A DNA stretch of 64,000 nt from an uncultured Clostridia bacterium (GCA_934463115.1 CAKSIN010000001.1:124001-188000); one strand, 5' to 3'. Shown: positions 43,110-52,431, numbered from the stretch's first letter. The notes: generated from the sequence alone by a model not told the origin. Translations and numbers: made by a program.

Positions 43110-44291
43110 TTACTGAGTGATATGTTCATTTTCGGCTACGATTGTGTGTTTGCCGATTACGCAGATATCCGACGGTTCATCATCGGTATCGGTCTGACCT
43201 ACGGATGAATTGTTTTCGAGTGTGCATTTTTCGCCGATTATTGAGTACGAAACTTTCGCATCGCGTTTAATAACGGTGTTCGGCATTACAAATGAATTTT
43301 TTACCGACGCTCCGTCTTCAACAACGCATCCGGTGGATATTACCGAATTCTCAACGTATCCTTCTACAATGCAGCCTTCGGCAATAAGCGAATTTTTGAT
43401 TTCGGATGATTCCGATACGTATGTTGCCGGCTGAGAGTAGTTTCTCGCATATATCTTAAAGTCCGGATCATTAAGTTCAATCGGCACATCCGGGTTCAAA
43501 AGATCCATGTTTGCCTCCCAGAGACTTCGGATTGTTCCGACATCTTTCCAATATCCTCCGAAAGGATATGCAAACAGACGTTTTTTGTCGTTTAAAAGCG
43601 ACGGAATAACATCTTTTCCGAAGTCATTTGATGATTTTTCGTTTGCCTCGTCTGCAAGCAGATATTCGCGCAGAACATCCCAGTCAAACATATACACACC
43701 CATGGAAGCCTTTGTACTTTTCGGCTTTTTGGGTTTTTCTTCAAATTCATATATCGAACCGTCATCGTTTGTATTCATTATTCCGAATCTTGACGCTTCG
43801 CTGAGGGGTACATCGAGCACTGCAATGGTGCACTGCGCATTGTTTGCTTTGTGGAATTCCAGCATTTTTGCATAGTCCATCTTGTAAATATGATCGCCCG
43901 AAAGAATCAGAACATATTTCGGATTGTACCGGTCAATAAAACGTATGTTTTGGTATACGGCGTTTGCCGTGCCTTTATACCATTCGCTTTTTTTGCTCTT
44001 GGAGTATGGCGGGAGTATGTGTACTCCTCCGAAATTCAGGTTGAGTCCCCAAGGTGTGCCGTTTCCGATGTAATCATTTAACTCCAGCGGCTGATATTGT
44101 GTCATGATTCCCACGGTGTCTATGCCGGAGTTTACGCAATTTGAAAGCGGGAAATCGATTATTCTGTACTTTCCGCCGAACGGAACAGCCGGTTTGGCGG
44201 TTTTTTCGGTAAGTACATGCAGCCTGCTGCCTTGTCCGCCTGCCAAAAGCATGGCTATGCATTCTTTTCGTATTGGATTGTTTTGATACAT
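43110..44291 (-). CDS. glgC: Glucose-1-phosphate adenylyltransferase
   Basis: GlgC makes ADP-glucose from glucose 1-phosphate and ATP, the committed step of bacterial glycogen synthesis. The 393-residue protein keeps the catalytic loop LLAGGQGSRLHVLTEKTAKP and then FGGKYRIIDFPLSNCVNSGI. The metal-binding aspartate region is VLILSGDHIYKMDY. A C-terminal beta-helix (CIVEGYVENSVISTGCVVED) forms the usual oligomerisation and allosteric domain. AGGAGGTAGCAAT precedes the ATG. It is the second gene of the operon, 47 bases after glgB, and directly precedes its partner glgD. Confidence 0.95.
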   Translation of the reverse strand: MYQNNPIRKECIAMLLAGGQGSRLHVLTEKTAKPAVPFGGKYRIIDFPLSNCVNSGIDTVGIMTQYQPLELNDYIGNGTPWGLNLNFGGVHILPPYSKSKKSEWYKGTANAVYQNIRFIDRYNPKYVLILSGDHIYKMDYAKMLEFHKANNAQCTIAVLDVPLSEASRFGIMNTNDDGSIYEFEEKPKKPKSTKASMGVYMFDWDVLREYLLADEANEKSSNDFGKDVIPSLLNDKKRLFAYPFGGYWKDVGTIRSLWEANMDLLNPDVPIELNDPDFKIYARNYSQPATYVSESSEIKNSLIAEGCIVEGYVENSVISTGCVVEDGASVKNSFVMPNTVIKRDAKVSYSIIGEKCTLENNSSVGQTDTDDEPSDICVIGKHTIVAENEHITQ

Positions 44292-44338
44292 ATTGCTACC
44301 TCCTGTGCTATATTGTTGTCAGGGACATAGATGTAATT

Positions 44339-46234
44339 TTATTCTGCAAGTTTATAAAAAGTTACAGAAAGCGGCGGTAAAGTAAGAGCCGCACTCTGTT
44401 TCATACCATGCATCGGAATATCCGATGTTTTAACCGGTGAGAGTCTTTCTCCGCGTCCTCCGTATATCTTTTTATCGCTTGAAAATACACATTTGTACGT
44501 TCCCTTTTGAGGAACACCGATGCGATACCCTTTTCTTTCTACCGGGCAGAAGTTGCATACGGCAATAATTTCATCGCCTTTTTTATCTATTCGGCGCATG
44601 GATACAACGGATTGCGCGTCATCATCGGCGCAAATCCACTTAAATCCGTTCCAGTCGCTGTCGTTTTGCCACAGCGGTTTATTGCTCAGATAGAATTTGT
44701 TAAGGTCTTTTACATAGCGCTGCATCTGTTTGTGCGCGTCGTATTTAAGCAAAAGCCAGTCCAGCTCTTTTGAATAATCCCACTCTATGAACTGTGCAAA
44801 TTCATTCCCCATAAAACTGAGTTTTTTCCCGGGGTGAGCTATCATGTAGCCGTAGAAAGTGCGAAGATTTGCAAATTTGTCTTCGTATTCGCCGGGCATT
44901 TTTCCTATCATTGAGCATTTTCCGTGAACAACTTCGTCGTGAGACAGCGGAAGAATGTAGTTTTCCGAAAATGCATATGTCAGCGAGAATGTCAGATTGT
45001 TGTGTCTGCCTTTTCTGAAAAGCGGATCTGTGGACATATACGAAAGCATGTCGTTCATCCAACCCATGTTCCACTTGAAGTTGAAACCCAAACCGCCGTC
45101 GTAAACGGGTTTTGTAATCATCGGGAACGCCGTGGATTCTTCGGCAATCATGAGTACCGACGGGTTGAAAGCAAAAGATTCGATATTCATTTTTTTCAAA
45201 AACTCAATTGCCTCAAGGTTGTAATTGCCGCCGTATTTGTTCGGGCGCCACTGACCGTTTTGCTTTCCGTAGTCGAGGTACAGCATCGAGGCAACGGCGT
45301 CAACGCGTATACCGTCTATATGATACACATCCTGCCAGAAGATTACGTTGGATATCAGAAAACTCATAACCTCGTTGCGCCCGTAATCAAATATACGGGT
45401 GTTCCAGTCCGGGTGTTCGTTTTTGAGCGGATCGGAGTATTCGTAGCAGCAGGTGCCGTCGAATTCGTACAGACCGTTTTCGTCTTTCGGGAAATGCGCA
45501 CCCACCCAGTCGAGGATAACGCCTATACCGTTTGAATGCATAATATCCACAAAAGCGGCAAAGTCCGCCGGGGTTCCGTAGCGCGATGTCGGCGCATAGT
45601 ATCCGGTAACCTGGTATCCCCAGGACGGATCGTACGGATATTCCGAAACGGGCATTATTTCTATGTGGGTGTAGCCCATTTTCTTTACATATGCCGCAAG
45701 TTTGTGCGCTATATCGCGGTAGTTATAGTAGTTGCCGTCGGGGTATTTCATCCATGAACCGATGTGAACCTCGTAAATATTGATTGGAGATTCTATCGCA
45801 TTGTGTTTTTCCCTGCTTTCTAAATATATACGGTCTGTCCATTTATATTCGTCCGTATCGTAAATTTTGCTCGCGTTTTCGGGACGTGTGCATGTGTGAA
45901 AAGCATAGGGATCGCTTTTATGTATTTCTTCTCCGCTTTTGGACTTAATCAGATATTTGTAGTTGTCATAAATCTGTGCCTGTGTGCACACGGTTTCCCA
46001 AACTCCGCTGCCGATGTTTTTCATTGGCTGCGACTGCGGTGACCAATTGTTAAAATCTCCGACAAGGCAAACCTTTTCGGCATTTGGAGCCCACACCCGG
46101 AACACATAGCCCATGTCGGCTCTGTGACACCCCATAAATTTATACGCGTCGGTGCAGTTTCCCGATGAAAAGGAGTCAATATTTTTTTGTATATCCGCAG
46201 TCGGGTTGTTTTTGTTATTTTTTGATACATTCAT
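44339..46234 (-). CDS. glgB: 1,4-alpha-glucan branching enzyme
   Basis: GlgB cuts alpha-1,4-glucan chains and rejoins them as alpha-1,6 branches. The 631-residue GH13 protein has an N-terminal CBM48 (VFRVWAPNAEKVCLVGDFNN at about 47-66). The barrel motifs are ILDWVGAHFP, GIRVDAVASMLY (nucleophile D312), LMIAEESTAFP (acid/base E365) and PLSHDEVVHGKCSM. The C-terminal beta domain is complete. AAGGGG precedes the ATG. It is the first gene of the glycogen operon, behind an extended -10 promoter, and is followed by glgC. Confidence 0.95.
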   Translation of the reverse strand: MNVSKNNKNNPTADIQKNIDSFSSGNCTDAYKFMGCHRADMGYVFRVWAPNAEKVCLVGDFNNWSPQSQPMKNIGSGVWETVCTQAQIYDNYKYLIKSKSGEEIHKSDPYAFHTCTRPENASKIYDTDEYKWTDRIYLESREKHNAIESPINIYEVHIGSWMKYPDGNYYNYRDIAHKLAAYVKKMGYTHIEIMPVSEYPYDPSWGYQVTGYYAPTSRYGTPADFAAFVDIMHSNGIGVILDWVGAHFPKDENGLYEFDGTCCYEYSDPLKNEHPDWNTRIFDYGRNEVMSFLISNVIFWQDVYHIDGIRVDAVASMLYLDYGKQNGQWRPNKYGGNYNLEAIEFLKKMNIESFAFNPSVLMIAEESTAFPMITKPVYDGGLGFNFKWNMGWMNDMLSYMSTDPLFRKGRHNNLTFSLTYAFSENYILPLSHDEVVHGKCSMIGKMPGEYEDKFANLRTFYGYMIAHPGKKLSFMGNEFAQFIEWDYSKELDWLLLKYDAHKQMQRYVKDLNKFYLSNKPLWQNDSDWNGFKWICADDDAQSVVSMRRIDKKGDEIIAVCNFCPVERKGYRIGVPQKGTYKCVFSSDKKIYGGRGERLSPVKTSDIPMHGMKQSAALTLPPLSVTFYKLAE

Positions 46235-46307
46235 AGCGTAAGCCCCTTTTTACATTTTTTGACAATTCATCCAAAGGAATGATAAAAAACCATATATCAT
46301 TTTATAT

Positions 46308-46316
46308 ATTATAACA
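46308..46316 (-). promoter_or_regulatory. Extended -10 promoter of the glycogen operon
   Basis: On the minus strand, TGTTATAAT (an extended -10 with TATAAT) lies about 75 bases upstream of glgB. No good -35 box is visible at 17 bases, which fits an extended -10 promoter or an activator-dependent one. Confidence 0.45.
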
Positions 46317-46423
46317 CATAGACAGGCGTTTTGACTATACATAATATTATACAAATATGGAAGTAATTATTATTATGAATTTAACAAAGAATAGGGTTTC
46401 GAGGGCATTCTGCAAAATAAAAC

Positions 46424-46470
46424 AAAAACTGCATGCCGATTATTTTGGTATAACCGGCACGCAGTTGAAT
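46424..46470 (-). terminator. Intrinsic terminator after the Gfo/Idh/MocA gene
   Basis: On the minus strand, AACTGCGTGCCGGTTAT pairs with AATCGGCATGCAGTT (a few mismatches) and is followed by TTTGTTTTATTTT. Confidence 0.8.
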
Positions 46471-46492
46471 TATAAAATATGATTGCGATGCG

Positions 46493-47542
46493 TTATTTAA
46501 GTGAAATCCAGCAATCATTTTCCGAGGATTCGAGCAGGGAGTCGAGTATCTTTTGGCATGACATTCCGTCTGCAACCGTGGGCAGATATTGACAGTCGTC
46601 GCCGTTTACCATGTCTATGAACATCTGTTCCTGCGTTATTTTGTATTTATCCGGAACCTTTACGGTGTGCAGACCGTAGCTTTCCGCATCTATCTCACCC
46701 AGGCAGACTCCGAGTTCGTCGGGGTTGTTCAGATTGAATGAGATAACGCCTTTTGTTCCGAATATATCATATTTTATGGTGTTGTCATGACCTATGGCAC
46801 ATCTGGTTATATTGAACAGTCCCTTTGCGCCGCATTCAAAATCAGCCATAAAATTGCAGTAGTCATCGGTTTCAACATTGCCGAGCTCTTCGCTGTCAAG
46901 CTTTTTTCTTTGCTTAACAACTATTCCGGCTTTAGCACACACGCGCGTCATGTCGCCTATGAGGAATTGCGCCATATCTATCAGATGAACGCCGAGATCT
47001 CCGATAACTCCCGTTCCGGCATATTCTTTTATGAATCGCCAGTCGAGGCGGCGTCCCTCCCAAAACGCACTGGATTTAAGATATGCCACATTTACGCTTA
47101 AGATATCCCCGAGCAGGCCGCGGTTCATTATTTCCTTTGCATACCGTACGGCAGGTTTAAATCTGTACGAAAAACACATCATATTCGGTACACTGTTTTC
47201 TTTGAGTGCATTTCCGAGCTTGTTTGCATCGGCAAGATTAACCGACAACGGTTTTTCAACGTTTATCGGTTTTCCTGCTTTTGCGGCGGCAATTGCTATC
47301 GGTACGTGAAGGTGGTTCGGTGTGCATACCTCAACCGCATCCACGTCGCTGCACGAAATAAGGTCAAGGTAATTTTCAAAACGTCTGTTTTGTGCTATAT
47401 TGTATCTGTCGCCCATTTCATTCAGGCGTTTTACATCTATATCACATATAGCGGTTACAACACCGCCGTCTGCGCCGCATATTCCGGGGAAATGTGCATT
47501 TTCGGCAATTCTTCCGACGCCGACAATTCCAATTCTTACCAT
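46493..47542 (-). CDS. Gfo/Idh/MocA-family oxidoreductase
   Basis: This 349-residue NAD(P)-dependent dehydrogenase has the N-terminal Rossmann loop RIGIVGVGRIAENAHFPG. The family motif EKPLSVNLADANKLGNAL holds the catalytic lysine (EKP). A C-terminal alpha/beta domain includes GDLGVHLIDMAQFL, which usually places the active-site histidine. Such enzymes oxidise sugars, inositols or glycosides. It is the second gene behind a ThuA-like gene, the same pairing as ThuA-ThuB, where the dehydrogenase makes a 3-keto disaccharide. A keto-glycoside pathway is inferred. GAGG precedes the ATG. A terminator follows. Confidence 0.9.
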   Translation of the reverse strand: MVRIGIVGVGRIAENAHFPGICGADGGVVTAICDIDVKRLNEMGDRYNIAQNRRFENYLDLISCSDVDAVEVCTPNHLHVPIAIAAAKAGKPINVEKPLSVNLADANKLGNALKENSVPNMMCFSYRFKPAVRYAKEIMNRGLLGDILSVNVAYLKSSAFWEGRRLDWRFIKEYAGTGVIGDLGVHLIDMAQFLIGDMTRVCAKAGIVVKQRKKLDSEELGNVETDDYCNFMADFECGAKGLFNITRCAIGHDNTIKYDIFGTKGVISFNLNNPDELGVCLGEIDAESYGLHTVKVPDKYKITQEQMFIDMVNGDDCQYLPTVADGMSCQKILDSLLESSENDCWISLK

Positions 47543-47563
47543 TTTTGTTTTCCTCGCTTTCCG

Positions 47564-48340
47564 TTATTTATAAAGGTTTTCGTGTGTTCTTACGCTTTCG
47601 TCTTGTCCTTCAAATTTATCCTTGACATTTTCAAGAGCCTCAAAGTGACCGAGAGACGGAGCTGGACCGCAGGACGGCTTTGCCCAGTCGATTGCATTTT
47701 TGAGTATATGCGTTATCTCTTTTCTGTAGTATGTCGGGTATTCTTCGTGACCGGGCTGGAAATAGAATATTTTGCCCAGTCCGCGTTTGTAGCAACAGCC
47801 GCTGCGGAATACTTCGCCGCCGGCAAACCAGCTTATAAAGACAAGTTCGTCCGGAGTCGGAATTTCAAATCGTTCGCCGTAGGTTTCTTCCTGAGGCAAT
47901 TCTATGTACTCCGGCAAATCTCTTGCAATGGGGTGTGCCGGTTCCACAACCCAAATGCGCTCCTTTTCGTCATTCTCGCGCCATTTGCTGCGGCAGCATG
48001 TGCCCATCAGTTTAACAAACGGTTTTGACAAATGCCCGGAGTGCAGCACAATAAGTCCCATTCCGGCAAGAACTCTCTGACGTACCTTTTCGGCAATTTC
48101 ATTGGGAACCTTGTCGTGCGCAATATGTCCCCACCAGATTAAAACATCCGTGCGGTTCAGCACATCATCCGTAAGACCGCATTCCGGCATTTCCAGGGTT
48201 GCCGTTGTAATGTTGTACTCGTTGTCTTTGCCGAGGGTTTCGGCAAGCGCACCGTGAATCCCTTTCGGATAAACCTTTGAAATCGGTTCGTCCTTTTCCT
48301 GAATAAATTCGTTCCAAATGCATACATTGAGCTTTGACAT
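47564..48340 (-). CDS. ThuA-like (trehalose utilisation) protein
   Basis: This 258-residue cytosolic protein has the ThuA fold, a class I glutamine amidotransferase-like domain. Recognisable pieces are VLIWWGHIAHDKVPNEI, AGMGLIVLHSGHLSKPFVKL and GKIFYFQPGHEEYPTYY. ThuA-family proteins act with Gfo/Idh/MocA dehydrogenases in disaccharide or keto-sugar breakdown, and such a gene follows 21 bases downstream. The ATG at 48340 follows AAGGAG by 10 bases; a TTG one codon upstream has slightly better spacing. Transcription starts from a promoter at 48377-48405, divergent from an AraC regulator that probably controls the pair. Confidence 0.88.
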   Translation of the reverse strand: MSKLNVCIWNEFIQEKDEPISKVYPKGIHGALAETLGKDNEYNITTATLEMPECGLTDDVLNRTDVLIWWGHIAHDKVPNEIAEKVRQRVLAGMGLIVLHSGHLSKPFVKLMGTCCRSKWRENDEKERIWVVEPAHPIARDLPEYIELPQEETYGERFEIPTPDELVFISWFAGGEVFRSGCCYKRGLGKIFYFQPGHEEYPTYYRKEITHILKNAIDWAKPSCGPAPSLGHFEALENVKDKFEGQDESVRTHENLYK

Positions 48341-48376
48341 CAAAATACATCTCCTTATTAATTGTATGTTTGTTTT

Positions 48377-48405
48377 ATTATATATCCAATTTGTGCTGTT
48401 TTCAA
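48377..48405 (-). promoter_or_regulatory. Promoter of the ThuA-Gfo operon
   Basis: On the minus strand, TTGAAA and TATAAT are separated by 17 bases, 37 bases upstream of the ThuA start. Confidence 0.8.
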
Positions 48406-48469
48406 TGTATTATCCGCGAAAATAATTGTATATTTCGCTCCTGAAAAAGCAAAAATATGCCCGGTATTA

Positions 48470-48497
48470 TTGACAAATCGTCAGAAAATGTTAAAAT
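48470..48497 (+). promoter_or_regulatory. Promoter of the AraC-family gene
   Basis: TTGACA (48470-48475) and TAAAAT (48492-48497) have a 16-base spacer, 21 bases upstream of the start codon. The short leader supports the downstream start choice. Confidence 0.72.
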
Positions 48498-48517
48498 ACA
48501 GTTGGGAGGGGATGTCT

Positions 48518-49339
48518 ATGCAGGTATTGGATATGGAATTTGGCTATACGGGAGATTATAATCTCGAAAATGTTTTTGCTATGAATCAGTTTTGGAACAG
48601 CAATCATTTGCTTAAGATGCAGCACCCGAGACCGACATCCGCACTTGTGTATGCTATCGGATGCGAACCTGAATATGAATGGGACGGCGGCACATGCCGG
48701 ATAAAAAAGGGAGAGGTTGTGTATATTCCTCAGGGCAGCACATACACGACAAGGTTTGTCGGCGCCGAAAAGGAGACGGTGGGTACAATACTCATTGAGT
48801 TCAGTGCCGTGCTTTTGAACGGCGAGAGATTCGTGTTTTCCTCCCGTCCGGAACGTGTAAGCCGAAACAACGAGGGTATTTCGGGATATTTTGAAGAAAT
48901 GGTTCGGCTTTTCATGTCACCGGTGGTATCTCCGTCGCTCAATAAATCCGTTCTCTACCGCCTGCTTTCGTCTATCGGCTACGAGAGGAGAACAAGAGAG
49001 TTGTTCAGAGCCGAGTATGCGCCTATTGCGGACGGAATAATGTATATGGAGAATGATATCAGTCCGGAAAAAAGCATTGCAGAAATTGCGAAAATGAGTC
49101 ATGTGAGTACAAGCTATTTCCGAAAACTGTTTAAAAAATATTCGGGAATGTCGCCTGCCGAGTACCGGATGCAGGTAAAAATTTCTCACGCAAAACGTCT
49201 GCTTAAAACAGATACAATGAAAATATCGGAGATATCCGATACGCTCGGATTTTATGATACGGCATACTTTTGCAGGGTATTCAAAAAATACACCGGCAGG
49301 TCGCCGAGAGAGTATGCGTCGGAGTTTACCGAATTTTGA
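48518..49339 (+). CDS. AraC-family transcriptional regulator
   Basis: This 273-residue regulator has an N-terminal cupin sensor (CRIKKGEVVYIPQGSTYTTR) and a C-terminal AraC DNA-binding domain at about 175-273. Its HTH segments are SIAEIAKMSHVSTSYFRKLF and KISEISDTLGFYDTAYFCRV, followed by FKKYTGRSPREYAS. I chose the ATG at 48518, 8 bases after GGGAGG; the long upstream extension of the reading frame crosses the promoter. It is divergent from the ThuA and Gfo/Idh/MocA genes and probably activates them in response to a sugar. Confidence 0.92.
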   Translation: MQVLDMEFGYTGDYNLENVFAMNQFWNSNHLLKMQHPRPTSALVYAIGCEPEYEWDGGTCRIKKGEVVYIPQGSTYTTRFVGAEKETVGTILIEFSAVLLNGERFVFSSRPERVSRNNEGISGYFEEMVRLFMSPVVSPSLNKSVLYRLLSSIGYERRTRELFRAEYAPIADGIMYMENDISPEKSIAEIAKMSHVSTSYFRKLFKKYSGMSPAEYRMQVKISHAKRLLKTDTMKISEISDTLGFYDTAYFCRVFKKYTGRSPREYASEFTEF

Positions 49340-49354
49340 GATATCAGATTTTTC

Positions 49355-49383
49355 TTGCATAAGATTGCATATTATGATATACT
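49355..49383 (+). promoter_or_regulatory. Promoter of the COG2509-type flavoprotein gene
   Basis: TTGCAT (49355-49360) and TATACT (49378-49383) have a 17-base spacer. The position implies translation from the TTG at 49403 and not from codons inside the promoter. Confidence 0.7.
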
Positions 49384-49402
49384 TTTTGCGGGATGTGATA
49401 AT

Positions 49403-50989
49403 TTGATTAAAGTATCGGAGATAAAAGTACCTGTCGGGGACGTATTTGACGCGGCCGAAAGAGCCGCCTGTGTACTCGGAATTTCAAAAGAACGAATATA
49501 CAAGACGAAAATTTTGAGAAAATCCATAGACACACGCAGACGCGGCAATGCACATTATGTTTATACGGTGGCGGTTCTGACGGACTGCGAGACCGATATA
49601 CTGAACAATCTGCCAAAAAATGTTTCGCACTATGATGAGGATGAGTATGTTTTTGCTGCGGAGAATGTACACTGCAATGATGATTTGTACATTATAGGTT
49701 CGGGACCGTCGGGGTTGTTTTGCGCTCTGATGCTTGCGCGCGCGGGAGCAAGACCGACGGTGATTGAACGCGGCGGCAGCGTGGATGAACGCAGCACGGC
49801 TGTGGAGAAATTTTTTTGCGGCGGCGAGCTTGACTGCAATTCAAATATTCAGTTCGGCGAGGGCGGAGCCGGGACATTTTCGGATGGCAAACTTACATGC
49901 GGTGTAAATGATGTGAGAATCAGATATGTGCTTGAGGAATTTGTTAAATACGGCGCTCCGGACGATATACTTATAAATGCCAAACCGCATATAGGAACGG
50001 ATTATCTGCGGCATGTTGTGCAAAATATAAGAAATGAGATAATAAGGCTTGGCGGTACGTTCCTTTTTAATACGCTCATGTCGGATATTCACATTAAGAA
50101 CGGAAAAGTTGAATCAATCGAACTGACGGATTTGAAAAATAACACGAAAAAAACGGTTAAGTGCGGCAGACTTGTTCTTGCCGTAGGCCATTCATCGCGC
50201 GATACATATGAACTTCTGAATAAGCGCGGATTCGGTATGGAAAAAAAGCCTTTTTCCGTAGGAGTACGTATTGAGCATCGCCGTGAATATATAAATATGC
50301 TGCAATATAAGGATAAGCACCTTTCGGAAACGCTTCCGGCAGCCGATTACAAACTCAGCTGTCACCCCGGCGGCCGCGGAGTTTATACATTTTGCATGTG
50401 CCCCGGCGGCGAAGTTGTTGCGAGTACATCGGAGCGCGGAGGCGTTGTAACAAACGGAATGAGCATGTATGCGCGCAATGCCGAAAATTCAAACAGTGCG
50501 CTGCTTGTATCAGTCCGTCCGGAGGATATACCCGGAGGGGTTATGGACGCCGTTGAATTTCAGAGAAACATAGAACGCGCGGCATTTAAAGCAGGCGGAG
50601 GAGATTACTGCGCTCCGTGCCAGAGAGTTGAGGATTTCCTGAACGGTTCGGACACAACGGGATTCGGCGATGTTGCCCCGAGCTACAGGCCGGGAGTGCG
50701 CTTTGCAAAACTGTCGGAGTACCTCCCGCAATTTGTATGCGATTCGCTCAAGGCGGCACTGTCGGAAATGAATAAAAAAATGAGAGGATTCGCCCTCGGT
50801 GACGCATTGCTTACGGGAGCTGAAACACGTTCGAGTGCTCCGCTCCGTATTCTGCGCTCGGAGAGTATGCAGGCAAACATACTCGGTGTTTATCCCATAG
50901 GCGAGGGGGCAGGATATGCCGGCGGTATAATGTCTTCTGCTGTTGACGGGATTAAGTGCGCCGAACATATTGCCGAATCGATGGAATAA
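49403..50989 (+). CDS. NAD(P)/FAD-dependent dehydrogenase, COG2509-type
   Basis: This 528-residue flavoprotein has about 95 residues of N-terminal lead (SIDTRRRGNAHYVYTVAV). An FAD-binding loop IIGSGPSGLFCALMLARAG follows, then ERGGSVDERSTAVEKFF and FGEGGAGTFSDGKLTC, signature stretches of the uncharacterised FAD-dependent dehydrogenases widespread in Clostridia. The C-terminal end has GEGAGYAGGIMSSAVDGIKC, the second FAD contact. The start is the TTG at 49403 after GGGATG, because the upstream ATG/TTG codons lie inside the promoter. The substrate is unknown. It is followed 24 bases later by a gene of unknown function, so the two may work together. Confidence 0.85.
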   Translation: MIKVSEIKVPVGDVFDAAERAACVLGISKERIYKTKILRKSIDTRRRGNAHYVYTVAVLTDCETDILNNLPKNVSHYDEDEYVFAAENVHCNDDLYIIGSGPSGLFCALMLARAGARPTVIERGGSVDERSTAVEKFFCGGELDCNSNIQFGEGGAGTFSDGKLTCGVNDVRIRYVLEEFVKYGAPDDILINAKPHIGTDYLRHVVQNIRNEIIRLGGTFLFNTLMSDIHIKNGKVESIELTDLKNNTKKTVKCGRLVLAVGHSSRDTYELLNKRGFGMEKKPFSVGVRIEHRREYINMLQYKDKHLSETLPAADYKLSCHPGGRGVYTFCMCPGGEVVASTSERGGVVTNGMSMYARNAENSNSALLVSVRPEDIPGGVMDAVEFQRNIERAAFKAGGGDYCAPCQRVEDFLNGSDTTGFGDVAPSYRPGVRFAKLSEYLPQFVCDSLKAALSEMNKKMRGFALGDALLTGAETRSSAPLRILRSESMQANILGVYPIGEGAGYAGGIMSSAVDGIKCAEHIAESME

Positions 50990-51013
50990 GATAACTTTTG
51001 TGGGGATGTTACA

Positions 51014-52099
51014 ATGATCGGGGTAATACTCTTAAAAAATGATGAAAACGGATCGTACAGGTATGTGCGGATAACGGTGTATGACAGTATTTATTATGAA
51101 AATATGGGCAACGGTGCCGCACTTACATCATATGTGCTTGACACATTCAGCATGCATGCGGAAAAGATTTTGACAGACGGTCTCAATCCGCCCGAGTTGA
51201 ATATACTGGAGATATACCGACTCCGGGATGATGCCGTAAAGTATTTCCATGCACATCCGACGGCAACGCAATTTCGGTTTAAGTACGAAAATGGCGAATT
51301 TGAGTTTTCCTCACCGGTTTCGTCAAATGGAGCGTTCGGCGTTCCGAATCCTGTTCAGACATTGTACAGATGCGGACTGTATGTTTTGTGCGAGGGTGAT
51401 AATAACGGACTTACTCCGCTGGAGGCTTCGGTGGTTTGTGACTTGCTGAATTTTGCGTTCGGTACTCTTTACGGAACCGGGTGCCGCATATACGGCTGTG
51501 CATGTACAAGTATTTATGCGGATGTAAGTCCTTTTATGAAAAATGCATACCTCAGGCACTGTATTTTCGGAGCTGTAAAGAATAAAAGCGGTCTCGGAAA
51601 AGAAATTGCACAATTGTATCGCAAATACCTGAATATAAGCAGGACATGCAGCGTCGGATTTATAAAAAAGCGTTTTTCGGATATTGCGGAGCCGCGAGGC
51701 ATTTCTGGCAATATCTGTGAGGAGTTCCTGAATGATATTTCGCATGCAAGAATTGCCGCGGCAAAACGCATGTCGGACGCGTTCGGCGCGGTATTTACAA
51801 CTCAATCGGCAAAGCAGATTTTACATATTCCGCTTGAATGGGCGGAATCGGAGGATGTCGGGCGGTGCGTTGATTCCGCAAAGGAACTTGGAAAGCGGCT
51901 TGTTCGGTACGGTTATCTTGAAAATGAGAACCGTGCGGACGCTCTCGGTTTTGAGGATATACTTGATTTGACCATGAACCTGTCCGACAGTGTAAAAATC
52001 AATGCCGCCGCCAAAGAAAGCGGACGGGATTACCGCCTTCAGCGGCGGTTGCCGTCACCGACGTTTATTGACTGTTTTGGAAAAGTGTATTTCTTTTAG
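51014..52099 (+). CDS. Hypothetical protein, cysteine-containing
   Basis: This 361-residue protein has no signal peptide, clear membrane segment or domain that I recognise. The N-terminal half is alpha/beta in character (YRYVRITVYDSIYYENMG). A central cysteine cluster (GTGCRIYGCACTSIYADV) precedes a charged helical half (LGKEIAQLYRKYLNISRTCS). GTGGGGATG stands before the ATG. It follows the COG2509-type flavoprotein by 24 bases, apparently in one operon, and precedes a separate promoter for the PqqD cassette. The cysteines could bind metal, but spacing does not match a known cluster motif. Confidence 0.7.
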   Translation: MIGVILLKNDENGSYRYVRITVYDSIYYENMGNGAALTSYVLDTFSMHAEKILTDGLNPPELNILEIYRLRDDAVKYFHAHPTATQFRFKYENGEFEFSSPVSSNGAFGVPNPVQTLYRCGLYVLCEGDNNGLTPLEASVVCDLLNFAFGTLYGTGCRIYGCACTSIYADVSPFMKNAYLRHCIFGAVKNKSGLGKEIAQLYRKYLNISRTCSVGFIKKRFSDIAEPRGISGNICEEFLNDISHARIAAAKRMSDAFGAVFTTQSAKQILHIPLEWAESEDVGRCVDSAKELGKRLVRYGYLENENRADALGFEDILDLTMNLSDSVKINAAAKESGRDYRLQRRLPSPTFIDCFGKVYFF

Positions 52100-52100
52100 C

Positions 52101-52129
52101 TTGATTAATTTTGCAATGTGTGATAGAAT
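52101..52129 (+). promoter_or_regulatory. Promoter of the PqqD-peptidase-ABC cassette
   Basis: TTGATT (52101-52106) and TAGAAT (52124-52129) have a 17-base spacer, 37 bases upstream of the PqqD-like gene. Confidence 0.65.
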
Positions 52130-52166
52130 GTGTAAAAAGGATAATTGATATTTACGGAGGTATACA

Positions 52167-52430
52167 ATGAAAGTTAAAGACGGATTTATATTAAGAGAAA
52201 TTGCCGGAAGTTATGTAATTGTTCCGGTTGGAGAAAATCTTGTTGATTTTTCCGCAATGATGACCGTTAATGAAACCGGCGCATTTATTTGGAAAATGCT
52301 TTGCAACGGCGCACAGCGCGACGAGATAATAGACGCGGTATGCGCGGAATATGACGCTCCAAAGGAAGAAATCACGGCCGATGTGGATGAATTTTTAGCC
52401 GCTCTCGCCGACAAAAAGGTGTTGAATTAA
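52167..52430 (+). CDS. PqqD-family protein
   Basis: This 87-residue protein matches the PqqD fold, which binds leader peptides of ribosomally made peptides (RRE domain). It has MKVKDGFILREIAGSYVIVP and then MMTVNETGAFIWKMLCNGAQ, with the typical N-x-T-(A/G)-xx-IW pattern, and ends AADVDEFL-like (ITADVDEFLAAL). ACGGAGG precedes the ATG. It starts a three-gene cassette with an S26-like peptidase and an ABC exporter. The family usually partners with a radical SAM enzyme, but none is seen here. Confidence 0.9.
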   Translation: MKVKDGFILREIAGSYVIVPVGENLVDFSAMMTVNETGAFIWKMLCNGAQRDEIIDAVCAEYDAPKEEITADVDEFLAALADKKVLN

Positions 52431-52431
52431 T

